Under the pieces are notes generated by a model. It was not told where the DNA came from. It searched no databases and worked only from the letters and a program-made list of their open reading frames with translations. This document shows positions 1-6,949 of a DNA stretch of 24,819 bases, piece by piece. Within the stretch, counting starts at the first letter, position 1. The number at the start of each line of letters is the position of its first letter. A program made the translations under genes and the position numbers. The stretch is from an uncultured Archangium sp. (GTDB lineage Bacteria > Myxococcota > Myxococcia > Myxococcales > Myxococcaceae): NCBI GenBank assembly GCA_946479335.1, contig CAMLFP010000035.1, forward strand, positions 1 to 24,819, read 5' to 3'.

Positions 1-652
1 GGTAGCCCTCGGCGTCGCCCGGGCCGACGCCCAGCGCGGGTAGTGTGGTTTTTATTAGTGTGTGTGTGGTGCTGGGCAGCTCGCGGGCCAACACCCGGCA
101 GGCGTCGGCGTTCATCAGCAACCCCGGGCTGCGATCGCCCGTCGCGACGTGGCGCCAGCTCGCGAAGAGTCCTTCCTCCCGCGCCGGGCCGAAGCTGGCT
201 TGCCCCTCGTCGAAGAAGGCCGCGCAGAACTGGCTGATGCTCTGGATGACGAAGCCGCGCCACGCGGGCGCGTGGGTGAGGTCGCGGTCTGCGTCGGCGA
301 CATCGGTGACGCGCGCGCGCGGCGACGGCGGCGGCTCGTCGTGCGCCAGCAATGCGCGCAGCTCCGCCAGCGACTGGGAGGACCCGCTCGTCTTGAGCGC
401 GGCCTGCAGGTGCTCGTCGCGCAGCGCGCCCCGGCGATACGCGTCGCGGTAGAAGGCGCGCGGCATCAACAGCTCCGCACCCGAGAGCCCCCGCAAGCGG
501 GCCGCGACCTCCGGCAGCGGCGTGTCGATGAGGCCCCAGAACGGGTTGACCGCGATGAAGCGATCCAACGGCCAGGTGGGCGCGATGCGCGCGCACGCGG
601 CGTCGAGGGCCGCGTCGAACGGGCCCCCGGTGAGCTTCGCGGCGGCGCTCAT
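1..652 (-). CDS. dabA: DabA-type inorganic carbon transporter subunit (DUF2309), N-terminal part
   Basis: This is the first 217 residues of a DUF2309 protein; the reading frame is open to the left edge and the rest lies outside the window. Family members are much longer (about 800 residues or more). Family-like segments are PLDRFIAVNPFWGL at about 28-41, MPRAFYRDAYRRG at about 63-75 and FVIQSISQFCAAFFDEGQA at about 134-152. In characterised DAB systems DabA is a zinc-containing, beta-carbonic-anhydrase-like cytoplasmic subunit that works with membrane subunit DabB to accumulate bicarbonate. Its zinc ligands would lie beyond the edge and cannot be checked. The ATG overlaps the dabB stop in an ATGA, so translation is coupled. 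An AT-rich patch covers residues 196-204. The identification comes from motif recall plus the dabB neighbour and is quite secure; activity is inferred. Confidence 0.85.
   Translation of the reverse strand, partial: MSAAAKLTGGPFDAALDAACARIAPTWPLDRFIAVNPFWGLIDTPLPEVAARLRGLSGAELLMPRAFYRDAYRRGALRDEHLQAALKTSGSSQSLAELRALLAHDEPPPSPRARVTDVADADRDLTHAPAWRGFVIQSISQFCAAFFDEGQASFGPAREEGLFASWRHVATGDRSPGLLMNADACRVLARELPSTTHTLIKTTLPALGVGPGDAEGY
41..67. other. AT/TG-rich low-complexity patch inside dabA
   Basis: A 27-bp T/G-rich island on the plus strand lies in otherwise strongly GC-rich coding DNA. On the minus strand it encodes residues 196-204 of DabA with ACA, CTA, ATA and AAA, codons rarely used elsewhere in the window. 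The frame stays open on both sides. It may be a real local divergence or a sequence or assembly artefact near the window edge. Confidence 0.5.
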
Positions 653-2211
653 GAGTGCACCTCCAGCGCGGCCGGCGCGCGCGGCAGCCGTTCACCGTGC
701 GTCGCCCGGGCGGGCCGCGGCGGCCACACGCGGAAGGTCAGCGCAGTGAAGAACTCGTCGAGGTACAGCCCGGAGAACAGCCACGGGTGCAGCGCCCGCG
801 CGAACACCCCCGACGGGCGCAGTTGCAGCGCCGACTTCACCGCGAACAGCGAGACGACGCCCGCGCAGGTGAGCCACCATCCGAGCGCAGAGGTGGACTC
901 CACCGGCGCCGGGAGCAGGTGCTCGGCGAGCGCGTGCCACCCCAGCGCGAGGAGCACCACCACCAACGCCCGCTGCACGACGGCGCCGAAGTCTCCCGGA
1001 CGGGACGCGGTGAACAGCGGCACCAGCGCGAGGCCCAGCAGCAGCGAGAGCCCCGCTGCGGCGTCGACTGACAGCGGCGGCAACCCGAGCACCGGGCGCG
1101 CCCCGATGACCGCGAGCGGCGCGACCACCAGCCCAGCCACCGTCGCGAGGGCGAGGCGGCGCGGCGTCAGCCCGGGAGCCCGCCCCGCCAGCGCCTGCGT
1201 CGACCACGCCTCGACGGTGCTCCCCGCGCTGAGGAAGGCGTGCGCCTTGTAGAGCGAGTGCGCGACGAGGTGCAGCAGCGCCAGCGGCCACAGCCCCAGC
1301 CCGCACTGCACCAGCATGAAGCCCATCTGCGCGCAGGTCGACCACGCCAGCGCCACCTTCACGCTGACCCGGGTGGTCATCACCAGCGCCGCGACGACGG
1401 CGGTGACGAGGCCGATGACCACCAGCGCCAGCCGCGCGGGGCCCGCGTGCGTCAGCCACGGCGCGAGGCGGATCAAGACGAACCCGCCGATGTTCACCAC
1501 TCCGGCGTGCAGCAACGCCGACACCGGCGTGGGCGCCTCCATCACCTGCGTAATCCACCCGTGGAAGGGCAACTGCGCCGACCGCAGCGCGACCGCCATC
1601 ACCAGCAGCAGCGCCGCCGCCTCCATCGCCGGAGGCAACACCGGCTGCGCGCCGACCCACGCCGCGAGCTGACCGAGGTCGAAGCTGCCCACCTGTGCGT
1701 GCACCAGCCACAGCGCGCCCGCGAGCGCGAGGTCGGCCAGGCGGCTCACGAGGAACTTCTTGTGCGCGGCCACCAGCGCGGCCGGGCGCTCGGAGAACCA
1801 GGTCAGCAGTTGGTGCAGCGTCACGCTCGCCGCGGCCCACGCCAACGCGATGACCAGCAGGTTGTCAGAAGGCACCAGCACCGTGACCGCGGCGAGGGTC
1901 AGCAACAGCCAGCGCAGGTAGCGCTCGAGGCCGGGGTCGCGATCGAGCGCCGCGCGGGAGTAGCGCACCACCACCGCGCCGAGGCCCGCCACCAACAGCA
2001 GCATCACGCAGGTCGTGACATCGCCGCGCACGCCCAGCGCCGCGCCCGGGCCCGCGCCCCACACGCCCAACGTGAAGAGCAGCGCCGCAGCCAACGCAGC
2101 GCCGGTCGCCGCCGCCGCGTGACGGGGCGCGACGAACCCCGCGAGCGCCAGCGTCAGGGGAATCGACAACGCGAGCAGCGGGAGGAGCGGCGAAGACCAG
2201 GTCAGTTCCAT
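649..2211 (-). CDS. dabB: DabB-type NuoL-like membrane subunit of inorganic carbon transporter
   Basis: A 520-residue integral membrane protein of the proton-conducting transporter (NuoL/MrpA) family with more than ten hydrophobic segments. The family signature is clear: a PFHGWITQVMEAPTPVSALLHAG-like stretch in the middle, and a conserved Lys in HKKFLVSR. In DAB systems this subunit is thought to couple cation flow to bicarbonate accumulation by DabA. The frame is open further upstream to 2367, but that extension runs through the regulator gene; the ATG at 2211 gives a normal hydrophobic N terminus (MELTWSSPLLPLLALS). The stop overlaps the dabA ATG. Immediate adjacency to DUF2309 distinguishes it from a respiratory complex I or Mrp subunit. 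Upstream lie a TATCCA box 8 nt before the start and an inverted repeat likely bound by the divergent LysR protein. Confidence 0.87.
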   Translation of the reverse strand: MELTWSSPLLPLLALSIPLTLALAGFVAPRHAAAATGAALAAALLFTLGVWGAGPGAALGVRGDVTTCVMLLLVAGLGAVVVRYSRAALDRDPGLERYLRWLLLTLAAVTVLVPSDNLLVIALAWAAASVTLHQLLTWFSERPAALVAAHKKFLVSRLADLALAGALWLVHAQVGSFDLGQLAAWVGAQPVLPPAMEAAALLLVMAVALRSAQLPFHGWITQVMEAPTPVSALLHAGVVNIGGFVLIRLAPWLTHAGPARLALVVIGLVTAVVAALVMTTRVSVKVALAWSTCAQMGFMLVQCGLGLWPLALLHLVAHSLYKAHAFLSAGSTVEAWSTQALAGRAPGLTPRRLALATVAGLVVAPLAVIGARPVLGLPPLSVDAAAGLSLLLGLALVPLFTASRPGDFGAVVQRALVVVLLALGWHALAEHLLPAPVESTSALGWWLTCAGVVSLFAVKSALQLRPSGVFARALHPWLFSGLYLDEFFTALTFRVWPPRPARATHGERLPRAPAALEVHS

Positions 2212-2250
2212 GGCCGGGGTGGATAGCGACCGGAGCCAGTTCTTGAAAAA

Positions 2251-2267
2251 CACATAATTCAGATGTG
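2251..2267. promoter_or_regulatory. Inverted repeat CACAT-N7-ATGTG, candidate LysR operator
   Basis: A perfect 5-bp inverted repeat with a 7-bp spacer sits in the roughly 80-bp gap between dabB and the divergent lysR. It has the size and T-rich/A-rich symmetry of LysR-type binding sites. It lies about 48 bp upstream of the dabB start and about 26 bp upstream of the lysR ATG, so one bound protein could activate dabBA and repress itself. The binding protein is inferred from position only. Confidence 0.55.
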
Positions 2268-2292
2268 AACGTTCTGTTTTAAGGAACTCGAC

Positions 2293-3213
2293 ATGAACGT
2301 GACCCAGCTGAACTTCCACCACCTGCGCTACTTCTGGGCGGTGGCGCGCGACGGCAACCTGACCCACGTGGCGAAGGGCCTGCGCGTGTCGCAGTCGGCG
2401 CTGTCGTCACAGATCCACCAGTTGGAAGAGCAGCTCGGCTTCGCGCTCTTCGAGCGGCGGGGGCGGCAGCTGGTGCTCACCGAACCGGGGAAGCTGGTGC
2501 TGGCCTACGCCGAGGAGATCTTCGCGGCGGGCGCGCAGCTGGTCGCCACGCTGGAGCGCGGGCGGCAGGCGGAGCAGCCGGTGCGCATCGGCGCGGTGGC
2601 CACGCTGTCGCGCAACTTCCAGGAGTCGTTCGTCAAACCGCTGCTGCTCCAGCCGGAGGTGCGGCTGTACCTCGAGTCGGGCGGGCTGGCGGAGCTGCTG
2701 CACCGGCTGGAGAAGCACGCGCTCGACCTGGTGCTCTCGAACCGCGCGCCACGGCGGGAGGCGGCCCGGGGGCTGCGCTGCCGGCGCATCGCACGGCAGC
2801 AGGTGAGCATCGTGGGCTCGCAGCGGCGGCGGGGCTTCCAGTTCCCCCGGGGGATCGCGGCGCTGCCGATGATCGTGCCGGGGAGTGAGAGCGACCTCCG
2901 CTCGGAGTTCGACGCGATGTGCGAGCAGCTCGGGGTCACTCCGCGCATCGTCGCCGAGGTCGACGACATGGCCACCATGCGCCTGTTGGCGCGCGACTCC
3001 AACGTGTGGGCGCTGGTGCCGACGGTGGTGGTGCGCGACGAGCTGCGCACCGGCGCGCTGTACGAGCAGTGCGTGGTGCCCGGGCTGTTCGAGACCTTCT
3101 ACGCCATCACTGCGGAGCGGCTCTTCCAGCACCCGCTCATCACCGCGGCGCTGGCGCGCGACGAACGAGAGCTCCTCGAGGCCGCCAGCCGCCGGCGGAG
3201 CGCGCGGCGCTGA
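2293..3213 (+). CDS. LysR-family transcriptional regulator (NhaR-like), divergent from dabBA
   Basis: A 306-residue LysR-type regulator of normal length. The winged helix-turn-helix occupies about residues 5-65 (LRYFWAVARDGNLTHVAKGL, then VSQSALSSQIHQLEEQLGF). The effector-binding domain follows from about residue 95. An AAGGA Shine-Dalgarno at 2281-2285 is 7 nt from the ATG. The N terminus resembles the NhaR subgroup. It is divergent from dabB, with an inverted repeat between them, so it most likely controls the dabBA operon in response to carbon or ion status. That role is inferred from arrangement; the effector is unknown. The gene converges on the thioesterase gene with a 9-nt gap. Confidence 0.88.
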   Translation: MNVTQLNFHHLRYFWAVARDGNLTHVAKGLRVSQSALSSQIHQLEEQLGFALFERRGRQLVLTEPGKLVLAYAEEIFAAGAQLVATLERGRQAEQPVRIGAVATLSRNFQESFVKPLLLQPEVRLYLESGGLAELLHRLEKHALDLVLSNRAPRREAARGLRCRRIARQQVSIVGSQRRRGFQFPRGIAALPMIVPGSESDLRSEFDAMCEQLGVTPRIVAEVDDMATMRLLARDSNVWALVPTVVVRDELRTGALYEQCVVPGLFETFYAITAERLFQHPLITAALARDERELLEAASRRRSARR

Positions 3214-3222
3214 CTCCGCGCC

Positions 3223-3636
3223 TCAGGGCACCAGGTGCGCCGCGAACAGCGCATGGAGGTCTGGCGGCATCTCGCGCGACTTGAACGCCGCGCTGATGCA
3301 CGCCTGCTTCAGCACGATGACCGCGCACTTCGTGTTGTCGCTCTCGCGGAAGATGGTGAAGCGCGAGGTCACCGACTTCATCGTCAGGCGCGTCACCACC
3401 ATCTCCACGCGCACCGAGTCGTCGACCCGGAGCGGCGCGTAGTGATCGGCCTCCGAGTGCACGATGGGGAACGCGACGTCGCGCGTCTCCATCATCGCGC
3501 CGTAAGGGAGCTTCGCGCCGACGGTGAAGAACTCCTCGAAGCACCGGTGCGCGAAGTCGGCGTAGCGCGCGAAGTACACCGCGCGGCCGAGATCGATCTC
3601 CGCGAAGCGCACCCTGAACTGAATCGTGAAAGCCAT
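3223..3636 (-). CDS. Hotdog-fold acyl-CoA thioesterase (4-hydroxybenzoyl-CoA thioesterase/YbgC type)
   Basis: A 137-residue single-domain hotdog protein. The N-terminal motif FAEIDLGRAVYFARYADFAH (about residues 11-30) matches the family pattern with the catalytic Asp (here Asp15) and the following V-Y-x-x-x-Y segment. Such enzymes hydrolyse small acyl- or aryl-CoA thioesters in the cytoplasm. It is the last gene of the unit lipoprotein A, lipoprotein B, gcdH, lipoprotein C, thioesterase, and starts 4 nt after the lipoprotein C stop with a GAGG ribosome-binding site inside that gene. Placement beside glutaryl-CoA dehydrogenase and opposite an aryl-CoA degradation operon suggests it releases CoA from stalled or toxic pathway intermediates. 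The substrate is not determinable here. Confidence 0.8.
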   Translation of the reverse strand: MAFTIQFRVRFAEIDLGRAVYFARYADFAHRCFEEFFTVGAKLPYGAMMETRDVAFPIVHSEADHYAPLRVDDSVRVEMVVTRLTMKSVTSRFTIFRESDNTKCAVIVLKQACISAAFKSREMPPDLHALFAAHLVP

Positions 3637-3640
3637 CTCG

Positions 3641-4597
3641 CTACCTCGGTCGACGGAAGATGCGCGGGTGCCCCGCCGCGTCGAGGCCGCCCGCGTAGAC
3701 GGCGCCCGGTTGCAGCGCGAGCCCGGCGACCGTGGTGAGCGTCGAGGGCGCGCTCCCCGCGGAGGCCCACGCCGTACCGTCGAAGCGCCACAACGCCGTG
3801 CCCGACGCGAGCCACGCAGAGTCGTCGGCCTCCACCGCGAGCGCCGTCACGTCTGACGTCGCGACCGCCGAGGCGCGCCAGATGCCAGTGCCATCGCGCA
3901 CCGCTGCGCCGCCGAGATCGCTCGCGATGAAGACCGCGTCGCCCACGCTGGCCGCCAGGCGCCACGGCTCGAGCGCGCCGTCACGGCCGGGCACGTCGAC
4001 GCGCTCGAGCGCGCCGGTCTCGACGTTGAACACCCCACCCTGCTCGGTGATGAAGACGCCCTGCCGCGCGCGCGCGCAGCTCCGCGGCGAGGTGACGCTC
4101 AGCAACCTTCCGGTGCTCCAGCTGCCCGCGTCTTCCACGAAGAGCGCGGCGCCGGCGTCAGCCGCGGTGGTCATCGCGGCGAGGCCCTCAGCGCCGCTGC
4201 ACAGGCCGATCGGCGTGCGCGGGAGCGAGAGCTGATCAAAGGCGTCGACCGAGGTGCAGTTGCCCGGACACACGAACAGCGTCTGGAACGACGTGAACGC
4301 GACGGAGCCCGACGGAGCGACCGCGAAGTACGCCACCACCGGGGTGTCAGACGCGCTCACCACCTCGAACTGGCCGCCGCCGCTGCGCAACACCGTGTCT
4401 TCACCGACCAGCGCGAACACGGCACCGGGCTGCGACGCGAGCGCCTGAAACGGCGCGGTGAGGCCACCGGGGAGCGAGAGCTCCGTCCACTCCCCGTCGG
4501 AGCCACCATCGCCGTGCGCGCCCGCGTCGAGCTGCGGCGCGGTCAGCGCTCCGCACCCGGCGAGCCCCATGCACAGCGCGAGCAGGCCGGCGCGCAT
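3641..4597 (-). CDS. Lipoprotein C, paralogue of the two lipoproteins upstream
   Basis: A 318-residue predicted lipoprotein. The signal peptide ends in a good lipobox, L12-A13-G14-C15, followed by a short Asp/Gly-rich linker. The body is beta-rich with short repeating strands such as LWRFDGTAW, compatible with a propeller-like fold, but no named domain is recognised. After the lipidated Cys it has four cysteines, Cys110-x3-Cys114, Cys133 and Cys174 (in SPRSC). The same pattern, with similar spacing, occurs in lipoproteins A and B, and all three end in an Arg-rich tail. It lacks the long Gly repeat of A and B. Its ATG directly follows the gcdH stop (TGA-ATG) and the thioesterase follows 4 nt later. 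Function is unknown. Confidence 0.75.
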   Translation of the reverse strand: MRAGLLALCMGLAGCGALTAPQLDAGAHGDGGSDGEWTELSLPGGLTAPFQALASQPGAVFALVGEDTVLRSGGGQFEVVSASDTPVVAYFAVAPSGSVAFTSFQTLFVCPGNCTSVDAFDQLSLPRTPIGLCSGAEGLAAMTTAADAGAALFVEDAGSWSTGRLLSVTSPRSCARARQGVFITEQGGVFNVETGALERVDVPGRDGALEPWRLAASVGDAVFIASDLGGAAVRDGTGIWRASAVATSDVTALAVEADDSAWLASGTALWRFDGTAWASAGSAPSTLTTVAGLALQPGAVYAGGLDAAGHPRIFRRPR

Positions 4598-5779
4598 TCA
4601 GTTCCCGAAGGCGTTCAAGCCGGTGATGGCCTTCCCGAGAATCAGCGTGTGCACCTCGTGCGTGCCCTCGTAGGTGTAGACGCTCTCGAGGTTCAGCATG
4701 TGCCGCACCGGCGGGTAGTCATCGGTGATGCCGTTCGCGCCGTAGATGCTGCGCGCCACGCGCGCGATGTTCAGCGCCACCTGCACGTTGTTGCGCTTGG
4801 CCAACGACACCTGCTCCGGAGACACCTTGCCCTCGTCGGCCAGGCGCGCGAGGCGCAGCGACAACAGCTGCCCCTTGACGATCTCCTGCAGCATGTCGGC
4901 CAGCTTCTCCTGCGTGAGCTGGAAGCCGGCGATGGGCTTGTTGAAGGTCTTGCGCGTGAGCGAGTACTCGCGCGCGCCCTCGAAGCACGCGACCGCCGCG
5001 CCCATCACCGCGAACGCGATGCCCATGCGCGCCTTGTTGAGGCACGAGAGCGGCCCGCGCAGGCCCTGCACGCCGGGCAGCATGTTCGACGCCGGCACGC
5101 GCACGTCGGAGAACGAGAGCTCCGCGGTGTACGACGCGCGCAGCGAGAACTTCCCTTCGATCTCCTTCGCCACGTAGCCGGGCATGCCCTTCTCGACGAG
5201 GAACCCGCGGATCGACTCCGAGCCACCGTCGTCGACCTTGGCCCACACGATGGCCACGTCGGCGATGGTGCCGTTGGTGATCCACATCTTCGCGCCGTTG
5301 AGCACGTACGAGTCGCCGTCCTTCTTCGCGCGCGTCACCATGCCGCCGGGGTCGCTGCCGTAGTCGGGCTCGGTGAGGCCGAAGCAGCCGATGAGCTCGC
5401 CCTTCGCCATGCCGGGCAGCCAGCGCTGCTTCTGCGCTTCACTGCCGAAGCTCCAGATGGGGAACATGCACAGCGAGCTCTGCACCGACGCAAAGCTGCG
5501 CAGGCCGGAGTCGCCGCGCTCGAGCTCCTGCAGGATGAGCCCGTACGCCACGTTGGAGAGCCCCGCGCAGCCGTAGCCGGTCAACGTCGCGCCGAAGACG
5601 CCCAGCTCGCCGAGCTTCGGAATCAGGTGCGAGGGGAAGGTGTGGTTGCGGAAGTGCTTGCCGACGATGGGCAGGTATTCGGTGTCGACGAAGCGCGCGA
5701 CCGTGTCGCGGATGGCGCGCTCCTCGCTCGAGAGGAGGTCATCGATTTTGTAGAGGTCGGTGATGGCGGCTCGGCTCAT
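4598..5779 (-). CDS. gcdH: Glutaryl-CoA dehydrogenase (acyl-CoA dehydrogenase family)
   Basis: A 393-residue FAD enzyme with the complete acyl-CoA dehydrogenase fold. Features typical of glutaryl-CoA dehydrogenase are the SGLRSFASVQSSLCM segment (Arg94 would bind the distal carboxylate), GCFGLTEPDYGSDP at about 131-144 for FAD/substrate, and the catalytic Glu371 in TYEGTHEVHTLILGKAITG near the C terminus. It oxidises and decarboxylates glutaryl-CoA to crotonyl-CoA, feeding electrons to ETF. Glutaryl-CoA arises from lysine, tryptophan and aromatic breakdown. The gene sits between two paralogous lipoprotein genes: 24 nt after lipoprotein B and abutting lipoprotein C. This is an unusual partner set, but the neighbouring CoA-thioester genes fit a shared catabolic route. 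The subfamily assignment is strong from motifs. Confidence 0.88.
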   Translation of the reverse strand: MSRAAITDLYKIDDLLSSEERAIRDTVARFVDTEYLPIVGKHFRNHTFPSHLIPKLGELGVFGATLTGYGCAGLSNVAYGLILQELERGDSGLRSFASVQSSLCMFPIWSFGSEAQKQRWLPGMAKGELIGCFGLTEPDYGSDPGGMVTRAKKDGDSYVLNGAKMWITNGTIADVAIVWAKVDDGGSESIRGFLVEKGMPGYVAKEIEGKFSLRASYTAELSFSDVRVPASNMLPGVQGLRGPLSCLNKARMGIAFAVMGAAVACFEGAREYSLTRKTFNKPIAGFQLTQEKLADMLQEIVKGQLLSLRLARLADEGKVSPEQVSLAKRNNVQVALNIARVARSIYGANGITDDYPPVRHMLNLESVYTYEGTHEVHTLILGKAITGLNAFGN

Positions 5780-5803
5780 GCGCGCCGCTGTACCACCGCG
5801 TCG

Positions 5804-6949
5804 TCAGCGTCGCACGCCGCGCCCGATGGCCGGCCGGTCGTCGGGGCCCGTGCCCGCGAAGTAGAGCGTGCCGTCGCCGGTCTTCAACGCCGCGTTCACC
5901 AACTTGAAGCCGCTCAGGTCGGGCGTCGCCGCTGACCAGTTCGTGCCGTCGAACTTCCACAGGATCTGCGGCGACGAGAGGTTCGACCCGCCGAAGCCCC
6001 AGGTCAGCGTCGGAGACGCCTGCACCGCCGCGTAGATGTTGTGGATGTTGGTGCCCACCTCGGTGACGCTCCACGACGGGCCCTCGCCCACCTCCGGGCC
6101 GCTCGCGAACGCCCAGTCGTGCCCGGGCACCGACGCGCCGCCGACCCACGTCACGGGGTCCGTGGCGTCTGACGAGAAGCCGGAGCCGTCGTAGTGCGCG
6201 ATGGCGTTGTCTGCGGCGATCAACATCTCGCCGGAGTTGGCGACCCAACACCTCCGGGGGCGCGTGACGCCCACCGCAGTGGGCGACGACGAGAACGTGC
6301 CGCCGCTCAAGAGGTACGCCACGCCGTCGTTGTTGGAGCCCTGAATTCCGATGGCCACCACCTTGCCGCCCGGCGCGGGGCACGCGTCGGAGAGCGTGGT
6401 GGCGCTGTCTTGAATCTGCTCGTAGTTCCAGTTGCTGTTGTCGGTGCAGCCCGAGTCGCACCAGCCAATCCACACCGAGCTGACGAAGAAGAGCCGCCCG
6501 GTGGCGTCGCTGCGGAACGACAGCGGGTAGAACGGTTCGCTCAGCTGCGTCAGCCGCACCTGCTCGTCAAAGCCCGCGTCGGTCGCGAGGAAGAGCCGGC
6601 TGTTGCTCGAGAGCGCCCACAGGCCCGCGGCGTTCTGCGCGAGGCCCACCATCGTGCCGGAGTTGGTGTTGACGGTGTTGAGGGTCACCGCGCCGAAGCT
6701 CCACGTCTCGCCGCCGCCGCCGCCGGTGGTGCCCGTGCCGCCGCCGAGCGTCGTTGTCCCGCCGCCGGTGGTGCCGACGCCGCCGCCAGTCACCCCGCTG
6801 CCGCCGCCGGTGACGCCCGTACCGCCGCCCGTGAGGCCGGTGCCGCCGCCCAGCGCACCGACGCCGCCTCCCACGCCGCCGTCGACCTGCGGAGGCGTCA
6901 ACGCGCCACAGCCGCAGCACAGCGCCAACGTGAACCAGCGGAGCTTCAC
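5804..6949 (-). CDS. Lipoprotein B with Gly-rich 7-residue repeats
   Basis: A 381-residue predicted lipoprotein starting at a GTG that overlaps the stop of lipoprotein A as GTGA, which strongly supports this start. The signal peptide is short (KLRWFTLALCCG) and Cys14 is the likely lipidated residue, by alignment of C-GALTPPQ with C-GALTAPQ of lipoprotein C; the lipobox itself (C-C-G-C) is weak. Residues 27-78 are tandem GGGTGxT-like repeats forming a flexible tether. The body has the shared cysteine pattern Cys164-x3-Cys168, Cys190, Cys234 (in RPRRCW) and a strand LWKFDGTNW close to that of lipoprotein C. No known domain is recognised. It is followed 24 nt later by gcdH. A cell-surface or periplasmic location is inferred; function is unknown. 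Confidence 0.75.
   Translation of the reverse strand: MKLRWFTLALCCGCGALTPPQVDGGVGGGVGALGGGTGLTGGGTGVTGGGSGVTGGGVGTTGGGTTTLGGGTGTTGGGGGETWSFGAVTLNTVNTNSGTMVGLAQNAAGLWALSSNSRLFLATDAGFDEQVRLTQLSEPFYPLSFRSDATGRLFFVSSVWIGWCDSGCTDNSNWNYEQIQDSATTLSDACPAPGGKVVAIGIQGSNNDGVAYLLSGGTFSSSPTAVGVTRPRRCWVANSGEMLIAADNAIAHYDGSGFSSDATDPVTWVGGASVPGHDWAFASGPEVGEGPSWSVTEVGTNIHNIYAAVQASPTLTWGFGGSNLSSPQILWKFDGTNWSAATPDLSGFKLVNAALKTGDGTLYFAGTGPDDRPAIGRGVRR
6716..6871 (-). repeat. Tandem 21-bp Gly-repeat block in lipoprotein B
   Basis: About seven imperfect 21-bp units on the minus strand encode GGGTGxT-type heptads (residues 27-78). The codons are GGC/GGT/GGG mixtures, so the DNA repeat is imperfect while the protein period is strict. 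This argues for selection on the linker rather than recent slippage, although slippage could change its length. Confidence 0.8.

Noticed and set aside
649..1252. Several long overlapping open frames on the plus strand opposite dabA/dabB
   Set aside because: Arg/Ala-rich composition typical of shadow frames in GC-rich DNA; the minus strand encodes recognisable proteins.
3195..3219. Perfect 6-bp GCGGAG/CTCCGC hairpin spanning the first lysR stop
   Set aside because: No T-run follows on either strand and the loop is long; GC-rich coding DNA gives such pairs by chance.
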